A stretch of 64,000 bases of DNA, from NCBI RefSeq assembly GCF_008642295.1, contig NZ_CP029190.1, positions 2,967,001-3,031,000 of the forward strand, given 5' to 3'. This DNA comes from Streptomyces venezuelae. Lineage in GTDB: Bacteria > Actinomycetota > Actinomycetes > Streptomycetales > Streptomycetaceae. The translations under genes and the position numbers were made by a program. Shown here piece after piece: positions 35,434-44,077 of the stretch. Numbering within the stretch: the first letter of the stretch is position 1; each line of letters opens with the position of its first letter. The notes below the pieces were generated by a model that saw only the letters and a program-made list of their open reading frames with translations, made no database searches and was not told the DNA's origin.

Positions 35434-37794
35434 ATGTCGACACCGCACCGCTCCCCGCGCCGCCACAGCCTCTACGGATCGGCGCTCGCGGCGCTGATCG
35501 CCGTCGTGGGGGTGGCTGCCGGGGACGCGATGGCGCGGGTGTTCCCGTACGGCCACCGGCACCGCAGCATCAACGACCTCGGCAACCAGTTCGTGCCGTT
35601 CCATGCGCACCTGTGGGACCTGATGCACGGCCGGGCTGCCGGCGGAGTGCTGCTCAACTGGCAGTCCGGGTACGGGACCAGCTTCCTGCCGGACCTCGGG
35701 ACCTATCTGACCAGCCCCTTCGCCGTGCTGGTCGGGTTCTTCCCGCGCCAGGACATCGACCTCGCGGTGTACGTGGTCACGGTGCTGAAGATCGCGGCGG
35801 CCGGGGCGGCCATGGCCTGGCTGCTGCGCACCATGCGGACCGGGCCGTGGTGGGGCGCGGCGGTGCTGGGCGCCTCGTACGCCCTGTGCGGATGGTCGGT
35901 CATCGAGGCCTCGTACAACCCGATGTGGCTGGACGGACTGATCGCCTTCCCGATGCTGTGCCTGACCGGGGAGTGGGCGCTGCGCGGACGCCGTGCGGTG
36001 CTCGCCCCCCTGGTCGTGGCGGTGTCCTGGACGGCCAACTTCTACACCGCCTATATGGCCACCCTCGGCGCGGCGCTGGTGCTGCTGGTGCGGGTGGTAC
36101 TGGAGCGGGAGGAGGTACGCGCCCGGGTGCGGGTGGTGCTGCGGGCCGCGGGCAGCACCCTGCTGGGCATCGCGCTGGCCGCACCCGTGCTGGTGCCGGT
36201 CTTCCTCGGGTCGAAGCACGCCTACCCGGGCCTGGTACGCGAGTTCACCCCGGTGGCCTGGACAGACCTGTTCGCCCGGCTGCTGCCGGCCACCTACAGC
36301 TTCTCCTCCCCCGCCCTGTTCGTCGGCACCGGCACCCTGCTGCTGGCGGCGGCGCTGCCGTTCCACCGGGCGGTGCCGCTGCGGCCCCGGCTGTGGTGGA
36401 CCGGGCTGCTGGTGGCGGTGCTGCTCTCCTTCCAGTGGAAGCCGACGCATCTGGCCTGGCATGTGTTCGCCACGCCCAACGGCAGTGCGTACCGGCAGAC
36501 GTTCGTGCTCGCCGGGATCGTGGTGATCGCCGCGTGGACCGGGCTGGCGGCCGGCCGGCCGGGGCTGCGCCCGCTCGCCGGAGGTGCGGCCGTGCTGACC
36601 GGAGCGGTGCTCTGGTCGAGCGGCAGCCGGCTGCCCACCGCCACCTCGTACGCCCTGTTCCTGGGCGGGCTGCTGGCGGCGGCGCTCGCCTGGTGGCTGC
36701 TGCACCACCGCCGGTTCGCCGTCCCGGCGGCGGGACTGCTGGCGCTGGTGCTGGCCGGACAGGCGGCGGCCACCACCGCCTGGGGCCACCAGGGCAAGCT
36801 CGGCGGGCTGGACGACTACCCCTCCTGGGGCCGCGAGCACACGGCGCGGTCGGCGGCGCTGGCCGCCGCCGAGGGCTGGCCGGCGTACCGGACGGACCCG
36901 AGCCGGCCGGCCCTGACCGGCAACGACCCGATGCTGCTGGGCGGCGAGGGCGGCGCGTACTACAGCAGCCACACCCCGGACGTGTTCACCCGCACCATGG
37001 TGGCGCTGGGGGCGGGCTGGACCTCGCGCGGGCGCAATGTGCAGAGCATCGACAACCCGGTGACGGACGCACTGTTCGCGGTGGGCGCCAGGCTCCAGCC
37101 GGACGGCACGGTCACCCGCCGGGAGACCCTGCCGCTGGTCACGGTCCGGCCGCCGGCCGCGGCGGCGCCGGTCTACGGGGACTCGCCGTTCCGCAACCAG
37201 GAACTGCTGCTGGGTGCCAGGGTGTACGCCGATCCGGTGGCGCCGGGGGTGTGCGCGGCCGGCACGGAGGCGTTCCTGTGGGCTCCGGAGTACAACGCGC
37301 GGGCCCGGCTGGCGGACGGGCCGGCCTTCCTGATGCACGGCAATGCGCCGCGCAACCGGGCGGCGCTGCAGCCGCTGGGCCGCTCGAACGGGGCTGCCTC
37401 GGCGCTGGTCTTCGACCGGAAGCCGCCGCGCCGCTGGACCCTGGCCTGCCTGGACCGGTCCCGGCTGGACACGGCCGTCGCCGGGCTGCGGGCCACGGCG
37501 GCCACCTCGGTCCGGGTCGGCTCCCGGGGTGTCAGCGCGGAGCTGCCGGCCGGAACGCCGGCCGGTTCGGTGGCGGTGCTGGCCGCTCCGCGGATAGCGG
37601 GCTGGACCTGCAACGGCCGCCCGGCGGGCCGCCACCTGGGCCTGGTCGCCGTGCCGCTGGACGGCCGACCCCGTGAGATCACCTGCACGTTCCGACCGCC
37701 GGGCCTGGTGGCGGGCGGCGCGGTGGGCGGCGCCGGGCTGCTGGCCCTGGGGGCAGTCGCACTGTGGCCGCGGTTGCGGAGCCGCCGGGGCTAG
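35434..37794 (+). CDS. YfhO-family multi-pass membrane protein
   Basis: 786 residues with about 12-14 hydrophobic helices in the first 460 residues (for example SALAALIAVVGVAAGDAMA, AVYVVTVLKIAAAGAAMAWL, PLVVAVSWTANFYTAYMATL, TLLGIALAAPVLVPVFLG), a long extracytoplasmic part (about 470-750) and a final helix (AVGGAGLLALGAVALWPRL). Early motifs NDLGNQFVPFHAHLWDLMHG and YNPMWLDGLIAFPMLCLTGEW match YfhO proteins, a GT-C-fold group linked to glycosylation of lipoteichoic acid or other wall polymers in Firmicutes. A glycosyltransferase role here is inference. AAGG is 11 nt before ATG 35434. Confidence 0.88.
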   Translation: MSTPHRSPRRHSLYGSALAALIAVVGVAAGDAMARVFPYGHRHRSINDLGNQFVPFHAHLWDLMHGRAAGGVLLNWQSGYGTSFLPDLGTYLTSPFAVLVGFFPRQDIDLAVYVVTVLKIAAAGAAMAWLLRTMRTGPWWGAAVLGASYALCGWSVIEASYNPMWLDGLIAFPMLCLTGEWALRGRRAVLAPLVVAVSWTANFYTAYMATLGAALVLLVRVVLEREEVRARVRVVLRAAGSTLLGIALAAPVLVPVFLGSKHAYPGLVREFTPVAWTDLFARLLPATYSFSSPALFVGTGTLLLAAALPFHRAVPLRPRLWWTGLLVAVLLSFQWKPTHLAWHVFATPNGSAYRQTFVLAGIVVIAAWTGLAAGRPGLRPLAGGAAVLTGAVLWSSGSRLPTATSYALFLGGLLAAALAWWLLHHRRFAVPAAGLLALVLAGQAAATTAWGHQGKLGGLDDYPSWGREHTARSAALAAAEGWPAYRTDPSRPALTGNDPMLLGGEGGAYYSSHTPDVFTRTMVALGAGWTSRGRNVQSIDNPVTDALFAVGARLQPDGTVTRRETLPLVTVRPPAAAAPVYGDSPFRNQELLLGARVYADPVAPGVCAAGTEAFLWAPEYNARARLADGPAFLMHGNAPRNRAALQPLGRSNGAASALVFDRKPPRRWTLACLDRSRLDTAVAGLRATAATSVRVGSRGVSAELPAGTPAGSVAVLAAPRIAGWTCNGRPAGRHLGLVAVPLDGRPREITCTFRPPGLVAGGAVGGAGLLALGAVALWPRLRSRRG

Positions 37795-37853
37795 TAGCCC
37801 GCGGTGTGGGCAATCGTCCCGCAGGGCGGGACGGGTGGGCACACCGGCGGGGG

Positions 37854-39392
37854 TCAGCCGCGGACCTGGCCCAGCCAGTGGAGGGTGCGGCGGATTTCGG
37901 TGGGGAAGGGGTGGGACGGGCCGTGGAGGCGTTCCGCGTCGAAGAGGAGGCGGGCCAGGGTGTCGTGGGCGGCCTGCCGGTCGCCCAGGGAGAGCAGCAG
38001 GTGCGCTATCCGGCGCCGGACCTCCAGCGGGAGCTCCGGGTCCGGGTTCGCGTAGTGGTTCTCGAAGAGGGGGAGCAGGGAGCGGTACTCGGCCAGGGCG
38101 GCGGCCGGTTCGCCCAGCTGGTCCAGGCACTGGGCCGCCTCGTAGCGGAAGCGCAGGCCCTGCGGGTCGCCCGGCGGTAGTTCGTCGGCGAGCCGGCGGA
38201 GTTCGGGCAGGGCGCGGCGGTACTGGCCGTCGTCCATCAGGGTGGCCGCGTACTGCTTGCGCAGGGAGCGGACCACCGGGGACTTCTCGCCGTGCTGGGC
38301 CGCGGCGGCCGGCAGCAGGGAGCCGAGGATGTCCACGGCCTGGGTGAGCCGGCCCTGGTCGAGCAGGCGCTTGACCTCGTCCACGGAGGAGGCGATGTCC
38401 GGGCGCGGCGGGACCGCCGGGCGGGGCGGCACGACGGGCACCGCGGCCCGGTCCGGCCAGGGTGCCATCGGGCGCAGGAAGGGCCGGGTCGGGTCGAGCG
38501 GGCCGGCCGCAGTGCCGTGGGCAGGCAGCAGCGGGGCCAGGGTCTCGTACACCTCCTGGGCGGAGGAGGGCCGGTCCTGCGGGTCCTTCGCGAGGAGGTG
38601 CAGCAGCAGGGCTTCCAGCTGGTGCGGGATCTCCGGGCGGAGCTGGCGGACCGGGAGCGGCGGCTCGTACAGGTGCCGGTGGAGCACGCCGAGCGCGGTG
38701 GAGCCCGCGAAGGGGACGCTGCCGCTGAGGAGTTCGTACATGAGCACGCCGAGGGCGTACAGGTCGGTGCGCGGGCCGACGGCGCCGCCCATGGCCTGTT
38801 CGGGGGCCATGTAGGCGGGGCTGCCGATGGGCGAGCCGGTGTGGGTGAGGCGGGTGGTGTCGGTGTCCATCACGGAGGCCACGCCGAGGTCCAGGACGAG
38901 GATGGTGCCGTCCGGGCGGACCATCACGTTCCGCGGCTTGAGGTCGCGGTGGACGATGGGCACCGCGTGCACGGCGGAGAGCACCGAGCACAGCTGGGCG
39001 GCGACCGAGACGGCCCACTGCCACGGGTAGGGCTCGTGCTCGGCGAGGTGGTCGGCGAGGTCGGAGCCCTCGACGTACTGCATGACCAGGTAGAGGTCGT
39101 CGCCGTCGCTGCCGGCGTCGTGCACGGTGACCAGCCCGGGGTGGTCGACCTGGGCGGTGACCCGGCATTCGCGGACGAACCGGCGGCGCAGTTCCTCGGC
39201 GACGGTGCCGGGGCCGGCGACCTTGTCGGGGCGCAGCAGTTTGACGGCGACCCGGCGGTCGAGCCGTCGGTCGTACGCCGTCCAGACCTGGCCCATGCCG
39301 CCCTGGCCGAGGACGGTGGCGAGCTGGTACCGGTCCGCGATGACGCGTTCGGCGGCGGGGGCGCCGGCCCCGGTGGTGGCGGGAGCGGTCAC
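37854..39392 (-). CDS. Ser/Thr protein kinase with TPR-like C-terminus
   Basis: 512 residues. The Hanks-type kinase domain (about 20-285) has YQLATVLGQGGMGQVWTAYD (glycine loop), VAVKLL (Lys about 51), the catalytic loop IVHRDLKPRNVMV, LVLDLGVASV in place of DFG, and YMAPEQ. A Pro-rich linker (about 295-335) leads to TPR-like helical pairs in the last 170 residues (LLDQGRLTQAVDILGSLLPA, ALPELRRLADELPPG, AALAEYRSLLPLFE). There is no transmembrane helix and no PASTA domain, so it is soluble. GTG 39392 overlaps the stop of the upstream membrane protein gene by 4 bp, so the two are coupled and may work together. Confidence 0.92.
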   Translation of the reverse strand: MTAPATTGAGAPAAERVIADRYQLATVLGQGGMGQVWTAYDRRLDRRVAVKLLRPDKVAGPGTVAEELRRRFVRECRVTAQVDHPGLVTVHDAGSDGDDLYLVMQYVEGSDLADHLAEHEPYPWQWAVSVAAQLCSVLSAVHAVPIVHRDLKPRNVMVRPDGTILVLDLGVASVMDTDTTRLTHTGSPIGSPAYMAPEQAMGGAVGPRTDLYALGVLMYELLSGSVPFAGSTALGVLHRHLYEPPLPVRQLRPEIPHQLEALLLHLLAKDPQDRPSSAQEVYETLAPLLPAHGTAAGPLDPTRPFLRPMAPWPDRAAVPVVPPRPAVPPRPDIASSVDEVKRLLDQGRLTQAVDILGSLLPAAAAQHGEKSPVVRSLRKQYAATLMDDGQYRRALPELRRLADELPPGDPQGLRFRYEAAQCLDQLGEPAAALAEYRSLLPLFENHYANPDPELPLEVRRRIAHLLLSLGDRQAAHDTLARLLFDAERLHGPSHPFPTEIRRTLHWLGQVRG

Positions 39393-39976
39393 CGGTCCTG
39401 CTCCCGGCCGTCCTGCTTGCGCAGCAGTTCGCTCAGCTCGTCGAGTTCGGCGCGGACCTGGCCGATACGGGGTGCCGGGGGCGCGGGGTGGGTCCGCGGG
39501 CCGGGGTCGGGGGCGGGGCCGGAGCCCTGCGGCACGGTCTGCCCGGCCGGCGGGTAGCCGTAGTGGGTGGGGCCGTTGGGCGGGGCCGGCGGGTACCAGC
39601 CGGCGGGCGGCACCGGCTGCGGGTGCGGGTGGTTCGCGTGGTGCTTGATGTCGGCGTAGAGGAAGTAGGCGACGATCGCCGCCGCCATGGCGAGCAGGAC
39701 CCCCATGCCGGTGTTGCCGCGCCAGGTGCTGGCGTCGGGGGTGGGGTCGGTACCGAGCAGCCAGAGGCAGAAAACGGACAGGACGGCGTTGGTTCCGCAC
39801 AGGATCCAGTCGAGGGGGCGGCGGGTGACGACGGCGAGCCGGATCAGGGTCCCGAAGGCGAGCATGCCGCAGCTCACCAGGGGCAACAGGGCGAACAGCA
39901 CGCGCATGGTCACCACGAACCCGCTGTTGGGACGGTGTTCCTGGTGGTGCGGCGGCGGGTAGCCGGGGCCGTGCAT
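39389..39976 (-). CDS. Membrane protein coupled to the Ser/Thr kinase
   Basis: 195 residues with three hydrophobic helices (VVTMRVLFALLPLVSCGMLA, LDWILCGTNAVLSVFCLWLL, MGVLLAMAAAIVAYFLYA), an N-terminal Pro/His-rich segment, and a C-terminal cytoplasmic Pro/Gly/Tyr-rich tail (PPAGWYPPAPPNGPTHYGYP) ending in a charged helix (AELDELSELLRKQDGREQDR). The family is unknown. ATG 39976 follows AGGAGC with 5-nt spacing. It overlaps the kinase gene by 4 bp, so it may recruit the soluble kinase to the membrane or be its substrate. Confidence 0.82.
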   Translation of the reverse strand: MHGPGYPPPHHQEHRPNSGFVVTMRVLFALLPLVSCGMLAFGTLIRLAVVTRRPLDWILCGTNAVLSVFCLWLLGTDPTPDASTWRGNTGMGVLLAMAAAIVAYFLYADIKHHANHPHPQPVPPAGWYPPAPPNGPTHYGYPPAGQTVPQGSGPAPDPGPRTHPAPPAPRIGQVRAELDELSELLRKQDGREQDR

Positions 39977-40121
39977 CACTGCTCCTGACGGGCCGTACGG
40001 ACGAAGGATGGCGCAAAACTGCTCGGGGCAGAGCGTATAGCCGGAAAGGGACACCCGGTCAGGGGATGTCCAGGATGCAGCCCAACCGTTGTGCGGAAGC
40101 GGGAATTCGGCTCCTGCGCGT

Positions 40122-42170
40122 TCATTCCGGGGTGACGGTTCCGTCGGTGAGGCCGTCGTAGAGGCCCTGGACCAGCTGTTCGCCGAGCCGTCCGGCCAGC
40201 CGCAGGGCGTCCTCGAATGCGGCGAGCGCCCGGAACCGGTCGCCGTAGCGGCGCTGTTCGGCGAGCGGCAGCCGGGGCAGCTGGAGCCGGCGTACGTCGA
40301 GCCGGGTGGCGGTGGAGACGTAACTGCTGGCCTGCCGCTGGTTGGCGGTGCCGCGCAGGAAGCCGGCCAGGAACCAGGGGTCGAGGGCGGCCGGGTCGGG
40401 GCGCAGCAGCTGGAGGTTGCGGCCGAGGGCGGCGCCGGCGGTGGCGGGGCCGATCACGCGGGCGGTGGTGGCGCCGCCGATCACGGGGACGACCACGTCC
40501 CCGGGTTCGGTGAGGACCGGCTCGTCGGCGGTGTCGGCGAGGGTCCCGGAGGGGCCGGTGCCGGCGTAGACGTCCTGTTCGGTGAGGACGGGTGCGCTGC
40601 CGGTGCCGCTGCCGGTGCCGGTACGGAGCACCAGGGCGCTGGCCCGGGCAAGTTCGCCGATGGTGGTGAGGGGCAGCCGGGCGGGGTCGCCGTCGGCGGT
40701 GGCGGGGGCGGCGGGCGGCGGGGTGAGCCGGGCGGCGAGGGTGAGCGTTTCGTCGAGGCGGTCCCGTACGGCGGTCAGGGCGGCGGGGCCGGCCCCGCCG
40801 GCCGGCGGCGGCAGGTGGCGGGCCGGGGTGAGGTCGACGTCGTCGTCGAGGAGTTCGAGGACCGGGACGACCCGGCTGATGCCCGGGACCTCCTCGGTGC
40901 CGCCGGTCCGGTCGTACGTCTCCCAGGCGTCCAGTACCGCGCTGTGGACGGCGGGCCAGGCGGCCCGCTCCCGGCCCGCCCCGGATTCGGCGAGCGGGGC
41001 GGTGTCCACGAGCAGCAGTCCGGCCGGCGGCGGGAGGTGCGGGGCGGGCTTGCGCAGCACCCACAGGTGGAGCGGGATGCCGTACGGGGGCGCGGCGCCG
41101 GCCGGCAGGGCGGCGACGGCGCGCAGGGCGCCGCGGCGCAGCAGGTCGGCGCGGATGCGGCGGCCGGAGCGGCGGGCCGCGACGGCGGGCGGCATCAGGA
41201 GGACTGCGGTACCGCCCTCGCGGAGGCGGGCGAGGGCGTGCTGGACCCAGGCGAGCTCGGATTCGGTGCGGGCGGGGAAGCCGTACTCCCAGCGGGGGTC
41301 GTAGGCGAGTTCCTCGTGGCCCCAGTTGCGTTCGTTGAAGGGCGGGTGGCAGAGCACGGCGTCGGCGGTGAGGCCGGGGAAGGCATCGGAGCGCAGGCTG
41401 TCGGCGCCGGCGGCCACGACCTCGGCGTCGCCGTGCAGGGCGAGCCGGAGGGCGCTCAGGGCGGCGAGTTCGGGGCTGCTGTCCTGGGCGTACAGGGTGG
41501 CGGGGGCCTGCGGCCGGCTGCGGACGGCGCGCAGCAGGGTGCCGGTGCCGCAGGCCGGGTCGAGGACGGTACGGGCGGCGGGGCCGGCCAGTTGGGCCAT
41601 CAGTTCGGCGGGGCCGGGCGGGGTCGGCGTGTACTGGCGGGGGCTGGTGTCGAGATGCCGGCCGAGGAGGAACTCGAAGGCGTTGCGGGCGCCGAGTTCG
41701 GCGGCGAGGGCGGCCACCCCGCGGGCCAGGGGCATGGCTTCGGGGCCGGGGGCCGTGAGGGCGAGGGGGTGTCCGGCGCCGAAGCGGGCGCCGAGCACCT
41801 CGTGGAGGAGCGGCCGGAGGAGGGTGGCCATCCGCTGGTCGGAGACGGCTGCGGGGGCGCGCCAGTCGGTGGGCCGGTCGCGTACGACGAGCAGGACGCA
41901 GCCGGCTTCGAGCAGCCCGGCGACGGCTCCGGCGGGGTGTCCGGAGAGCTGCTGCCAGACCCGTTCGCGCAGCGGGACCTCGGCGAGCTTGCCCTGGGCG
42001 CGCAGCCATTCCTCGACCTCGGGCAGCGCGAAGGAGGGGCTGGTCTCGGTGCCGCCGACGGGCTTGGGGAAGTCGGGGTGGCGGCGGCGCCAGTTGCTGA
42101 CGGCGGCGCGGCCGACTCCGGCGAGGCGGGCGATCTCGGCGGCGGTGACCTCTGCGGTGTTCTCCGGCAT
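40122..42170 (-). CDS. N-6 adenine-type DNA methyltransferase fused to a type I S-like domain
   Basis: 682 residues. An N-terminal MerR/excisionase-like helix-turn-helix (AAEIARLAGVGRAAVSNWRR, then HPDFPKPVGG) is followed by a HsdM-type methyltransferase core: SAM motif I VLDPACGTGTLLRAV (about 206) and motif IV CHPPFNERNWG (about 273), where the canonical N/D-PP-F/Y begins with His instead. The C-terminal third (ALGRNLQLLRPDPAALDPWF, then QRQASSYVSTATRLDVRRLQ, LPRLPLAEQRRYGDRF) resembles a type I specificity subunit half with its conserved C-terminal helix. No restriction gene is nearby. The His in motif IV questions catalysis; it may be a DNA-binding regulator. ATG 42170 has TATGCT 6 nt upstream and no ribosome site. 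Confidence 0.82.
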   Translation of the reverse strand: MPENTAEVTAAEIARLAGVGRAAVSNWRRRHPDFPKPVGGTETSPSFALPEVEEWLRAQGKLAEVPLRERVWQQLSGHPAGAVAGLLEAGCVLLVVRDRPTDWRAPAAVSDQRMATLLRPLLHEVLGARFGAGHPLALTAPGPEAMPLARGVAALAAELGARNAFEFLLGRHLDTSPRQYTPTPPGPAELMAQLAGPAARTVLDPACGTGTLLRAVRSRPQAPATLYAQDSSPELAALSALRLALHGDAEVVAAGADSLRSDAFPGLTADAVLCHPPFNERNWGHEELAYDPRWEYGFPARTESELAWVQHALARLREGGTAVLLMPPAVAARRSGRRIRADLLRRGALRAVAALPAGAAPPYGIPLHLWVLRKPAPHLPPPAGLLLVDTAPLAESGAGRERAAWPAVHSAVLDAWETYDRTGGTEEVPGISRVVPVLELLDDDVDLTPARHLPPPAGGAGPAALTAVRDRLDETLTLAARLTPPPAAPATADGDPARLPLTTIGELARASALVLRTGTGSGTGSAPVLTEQDVYAGTGPSGTLADTADEPVLTEPGDVVVPVIGGATTARVIGPATAGAALGRNLQLLRPDPAALDPWFLAGFLRGTANQRQASSYVSTATRLDVRRLQLPRLPLAEQRRYGDRFRALAAFEDALRLAGRLGEQLVQGLYDGLTDGTVTPE

Positions 42171-42205
42171 GCGCGGAGCATACCCGTACACACTCCGGAA
42201 CCGAC

Positions 42206-42270
42206 TTCACAGCGTGAACCCTTCTCACCGCGTGAACGGTGTTGACTCAGTTAACAGCATCTGTTGTGAT
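42206..42270 (+). promoter_or_regulatory. Promoter and twin palindromes before the repeat-domain lipoprotein
   Basis: TTGACT (42242-42247) and TGTGAT (42265-42270) are 17 bp apart and form a good promoter. Upstream lie TTCACAGCGTGAA (42206-42218, perfect 5-bp arms) and TTCTCACCGCGTGAA (42222-42236), 16-18 bp apart, plus GTTGACTCAGTTAAC over the -35 box. They look like regulator sites for this gene or the divergent methyltransferase. Confidence 0.5.
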
Positions 42271-42311
42271 GATTCCCGTCAGCCCGACCGATCGATCGAA
42301 GGACGCAACTC

Positions 42312-43034
42312 ATGTCGCACGCCTCGAAGTTCACCCGCACCGCCGTCGTCGGCGCGGGAGTCGCGCTCGCCCTGGTGACGCTCGGCGCCTGCTCCGACAC
42401 CGAATCCGACGCCGGCAAGGCCGCCGAGAAGAGCAGCGCCAAGCCCGCCGCCTCGGCCGCCGGCTCCCCCGGCAACTCGCCCGCCGCCTCGGGGAAGCCG
42501 GCGGAGCAGGAGCAGGAGCAGAAGAAGAAGGCCGCGTTCAAGGGCGACGGCACCTTCGAGGTCGGCAAGGACTTCCAGCCCGGCACCTACCGGACCACCG
42601 GCAACAGCGGCACGGGCTGCTACTGGGAGCTGGCCAAGGACTCCTCCGGGGAGCTCGACTCGATCATCGCGAACGACAATGTGACCGGCTCCAGCTACGT
42701 GACCGTCAAGGCACCCGCCAAGCTCCTGAAGACCAACGGCTGCAAGGACTGGGAGGCGGTGGACGCCAAGCCGTCCGGCACCCCGAAGACCGAGATCAAG
42801 GGCGACGGCGGCATGGTCCGGGTCGGCGCCGACATCGCCCCCGGCACCTACAAGTCGGCCGGCCCGGCGGAAGGCAGCCTCGGCTGCTACTGGGAGCGCG
42901 CGAAGAACGCCGAGCACGGCCTGGAGTCGATCGCCGCCAACGACAACCCGACCGGCTCGGCCGTGGTGACGATCTCCCCCAAGGACGGCTACTTCAAGAC
43001 CACCGGCTGCGCCGACTGGAAGAAGACCGGCTGA
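42312..43034 (+). CDS. Lipoprotein with two tandem repeat domains
   Basis: 240 residues. The signal peptide ends in the lipobox TLGAC (Cys about 27). A low-complexity Ala/Ser/Glu/Lys segment (about 30-75) spaces the domain from the membrane. Two homologous units follow: FKGDGTFEVGKDFQPGTYRT to CKDWEAV, and IKGDGGMVRVGADIAPGTYK to CADWKK. Each has the pattern GxxxVGxDxxPGTY, CYWE and IxANDN. Such domains occur in many secreted actinobacterial proteins of unknown role and look like small beta-rich extracellular modules. The ATG lies within ACTC-ATG with no strong ribosome site. Confidence 0.85.
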   Translation: MSHASKFTRTAVVGAGVALALVTLGACSDTESDAGKAAEKSSAKPAASAAGSPGNSPAASGKPAEQEQEQKKKAAFKGDGTFEVGKDFQPGTYRTTGNSGTGCYWELAKDSSGELDSIIANDNVTGSSYVTVKAPAKLLKTNGCKDWEAVDAKPSGTPKTEIKGDGGMVRVGADIAPGTYKSAGPAEGSLGCYWERAKNAEHGLESIAANDNPTGSAVVTISPKDGYFKTTGCADWKKTG

Positions 43035-43206
43035 CCCCGCCCCCGGCCGCCCCTGACCCCCTGGCCCCGCTCCCGCCCCCCGGCCGGCCCCCCTGGGCCT
43101 CCCCCGGCCGGCCCGGCCTGCGGCCCCCCGCCCACAGGCTGTGCCTACCAGCGCCTTACACTGCCCCCTCGCCCGGCAAAACCCTCTGCACAAGGAAGTT
43201 GCTCCC

Positions 43207-44019
43207 ATGCGCACAGCCCGCGTGACCGTCACCGCCGCCCTGGCTTCGGCCGCCCTCCTCGGGCTGACCGCCTGCAACGGATCCGACTCCGCCGACGGCG
43301 CCAAGGCCAGTGCCAAGGCGAGCACTTCGGCCACGCCGACGCCCAGCCCGAGCGTGAGCAAGGCGCCGTTCGCCGACCTCTCCGGTCCGGAGATCGCCGA
43401 CAAGTCCCTCGCCGCCACCCGCGCCGCGCAGACGCTGCGGGTCAAGGGCCAGGTGCTGGAGGACGGCAAGCCGATGACCCTGGACCTGGCCATCACCAAG
43501 TCCGGTGACTGCGCGGGCTCCGTATCCGTGGCGAAGGAGGGGTCGATGAAGATCATCAAGAACCCCACCACCCTGTACTTCAAGGGCGACGCCCAGTTCT
43601 TCCACAACTCCCTGAAGGGCACGCCCAAGGCCGAGCGGGACGCGGTGGTCAAGCAGCTCGCCGACCGCTGGGTGAAGAAGGCGACCACCGCAGCGGATTC
43701 CAAGGAAATATCCGCCATGTGCGACCTGGACGAACTGCTCGGCGAGTTCGGCACCATCTCCCTCGCCCGCAAGGGCCAGGAGACCCAGCTGCCGGCCGGC
43801 CCGGCCTTCACCCTCACCAACAGCTCCCCGGACGGCGACGAGACCTACTGGGTCGCCACCCAGGGCGAGCCCTTCATGCTCAAGGCCTCGATCGCCGGCA
43901 AGGAGAACGGTGAGCTGAACTTCTCCGATTTCAACAAGCCGGTCGACACCCAGGCCCCGGCCGACAAGGACATCGTCGACGGCGACAAGCTGGGCGGCGG
44001 CGCCACCGACAACGCCTGA
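43207..44019 (+). CDS. LppX/LprG-like putative lipoprotein
   Basis: 270 residues. Signal peptide with lipobox GLTAC (Cys about 23), then a Ser/Thr/Ala/Pro spacer and a domain of about 210 residues with alternating strands (LRVKGQVLEDGKPMTLDLAI, SVSVAKEGSMKIIKNPTTLY, TYWVATQGEPFMLKASIAGK). The layout and size recall the LppX_LprAFG beta-sheet lipoproteins that carry hydrophobic ligands, but I cannot be sure of the family. ATG 43207 follows AGGAAG at 9 nt. It is 172 bp after the previous lipoprotein gene in the same direction and may be independently transcribed. Confidence 0.78.
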   Translation: MRTARVTVTAALASAALLGLTACNGSDSADGAKASAKASTSATPTPSPSVSKAPFADLSGPEIADKSLAATRAAQTLRVKGQVLEDGKPMTLDLAITKSGDCAGSVSVAKEGSMKIIKNPTTLYFKGDAQFFHNSLKGTPKAERDAVVKQLADRWVKKATTAADSKEISAMCDLDELLGEFGTISLARKGQETQLPAGPAFTLTNSSPDGDETYWVATQGEPFMLKASIAGKENGELNFSDFNKPVDTQAPADKDIVDGDKLGGGATDNA

Positions 44020-44077
44020 TCCCACGCCACCCCGGCCCTGCACCACCGGCCCCCGGCCCCCGGCCCCGGCACAGCCC

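Noticed and set aside
35383..39168. A 1261-residue minus-strand open frame
   Set aside because: Antisense to the YfhO-type gene and out of frame with the kinase; no motifs.
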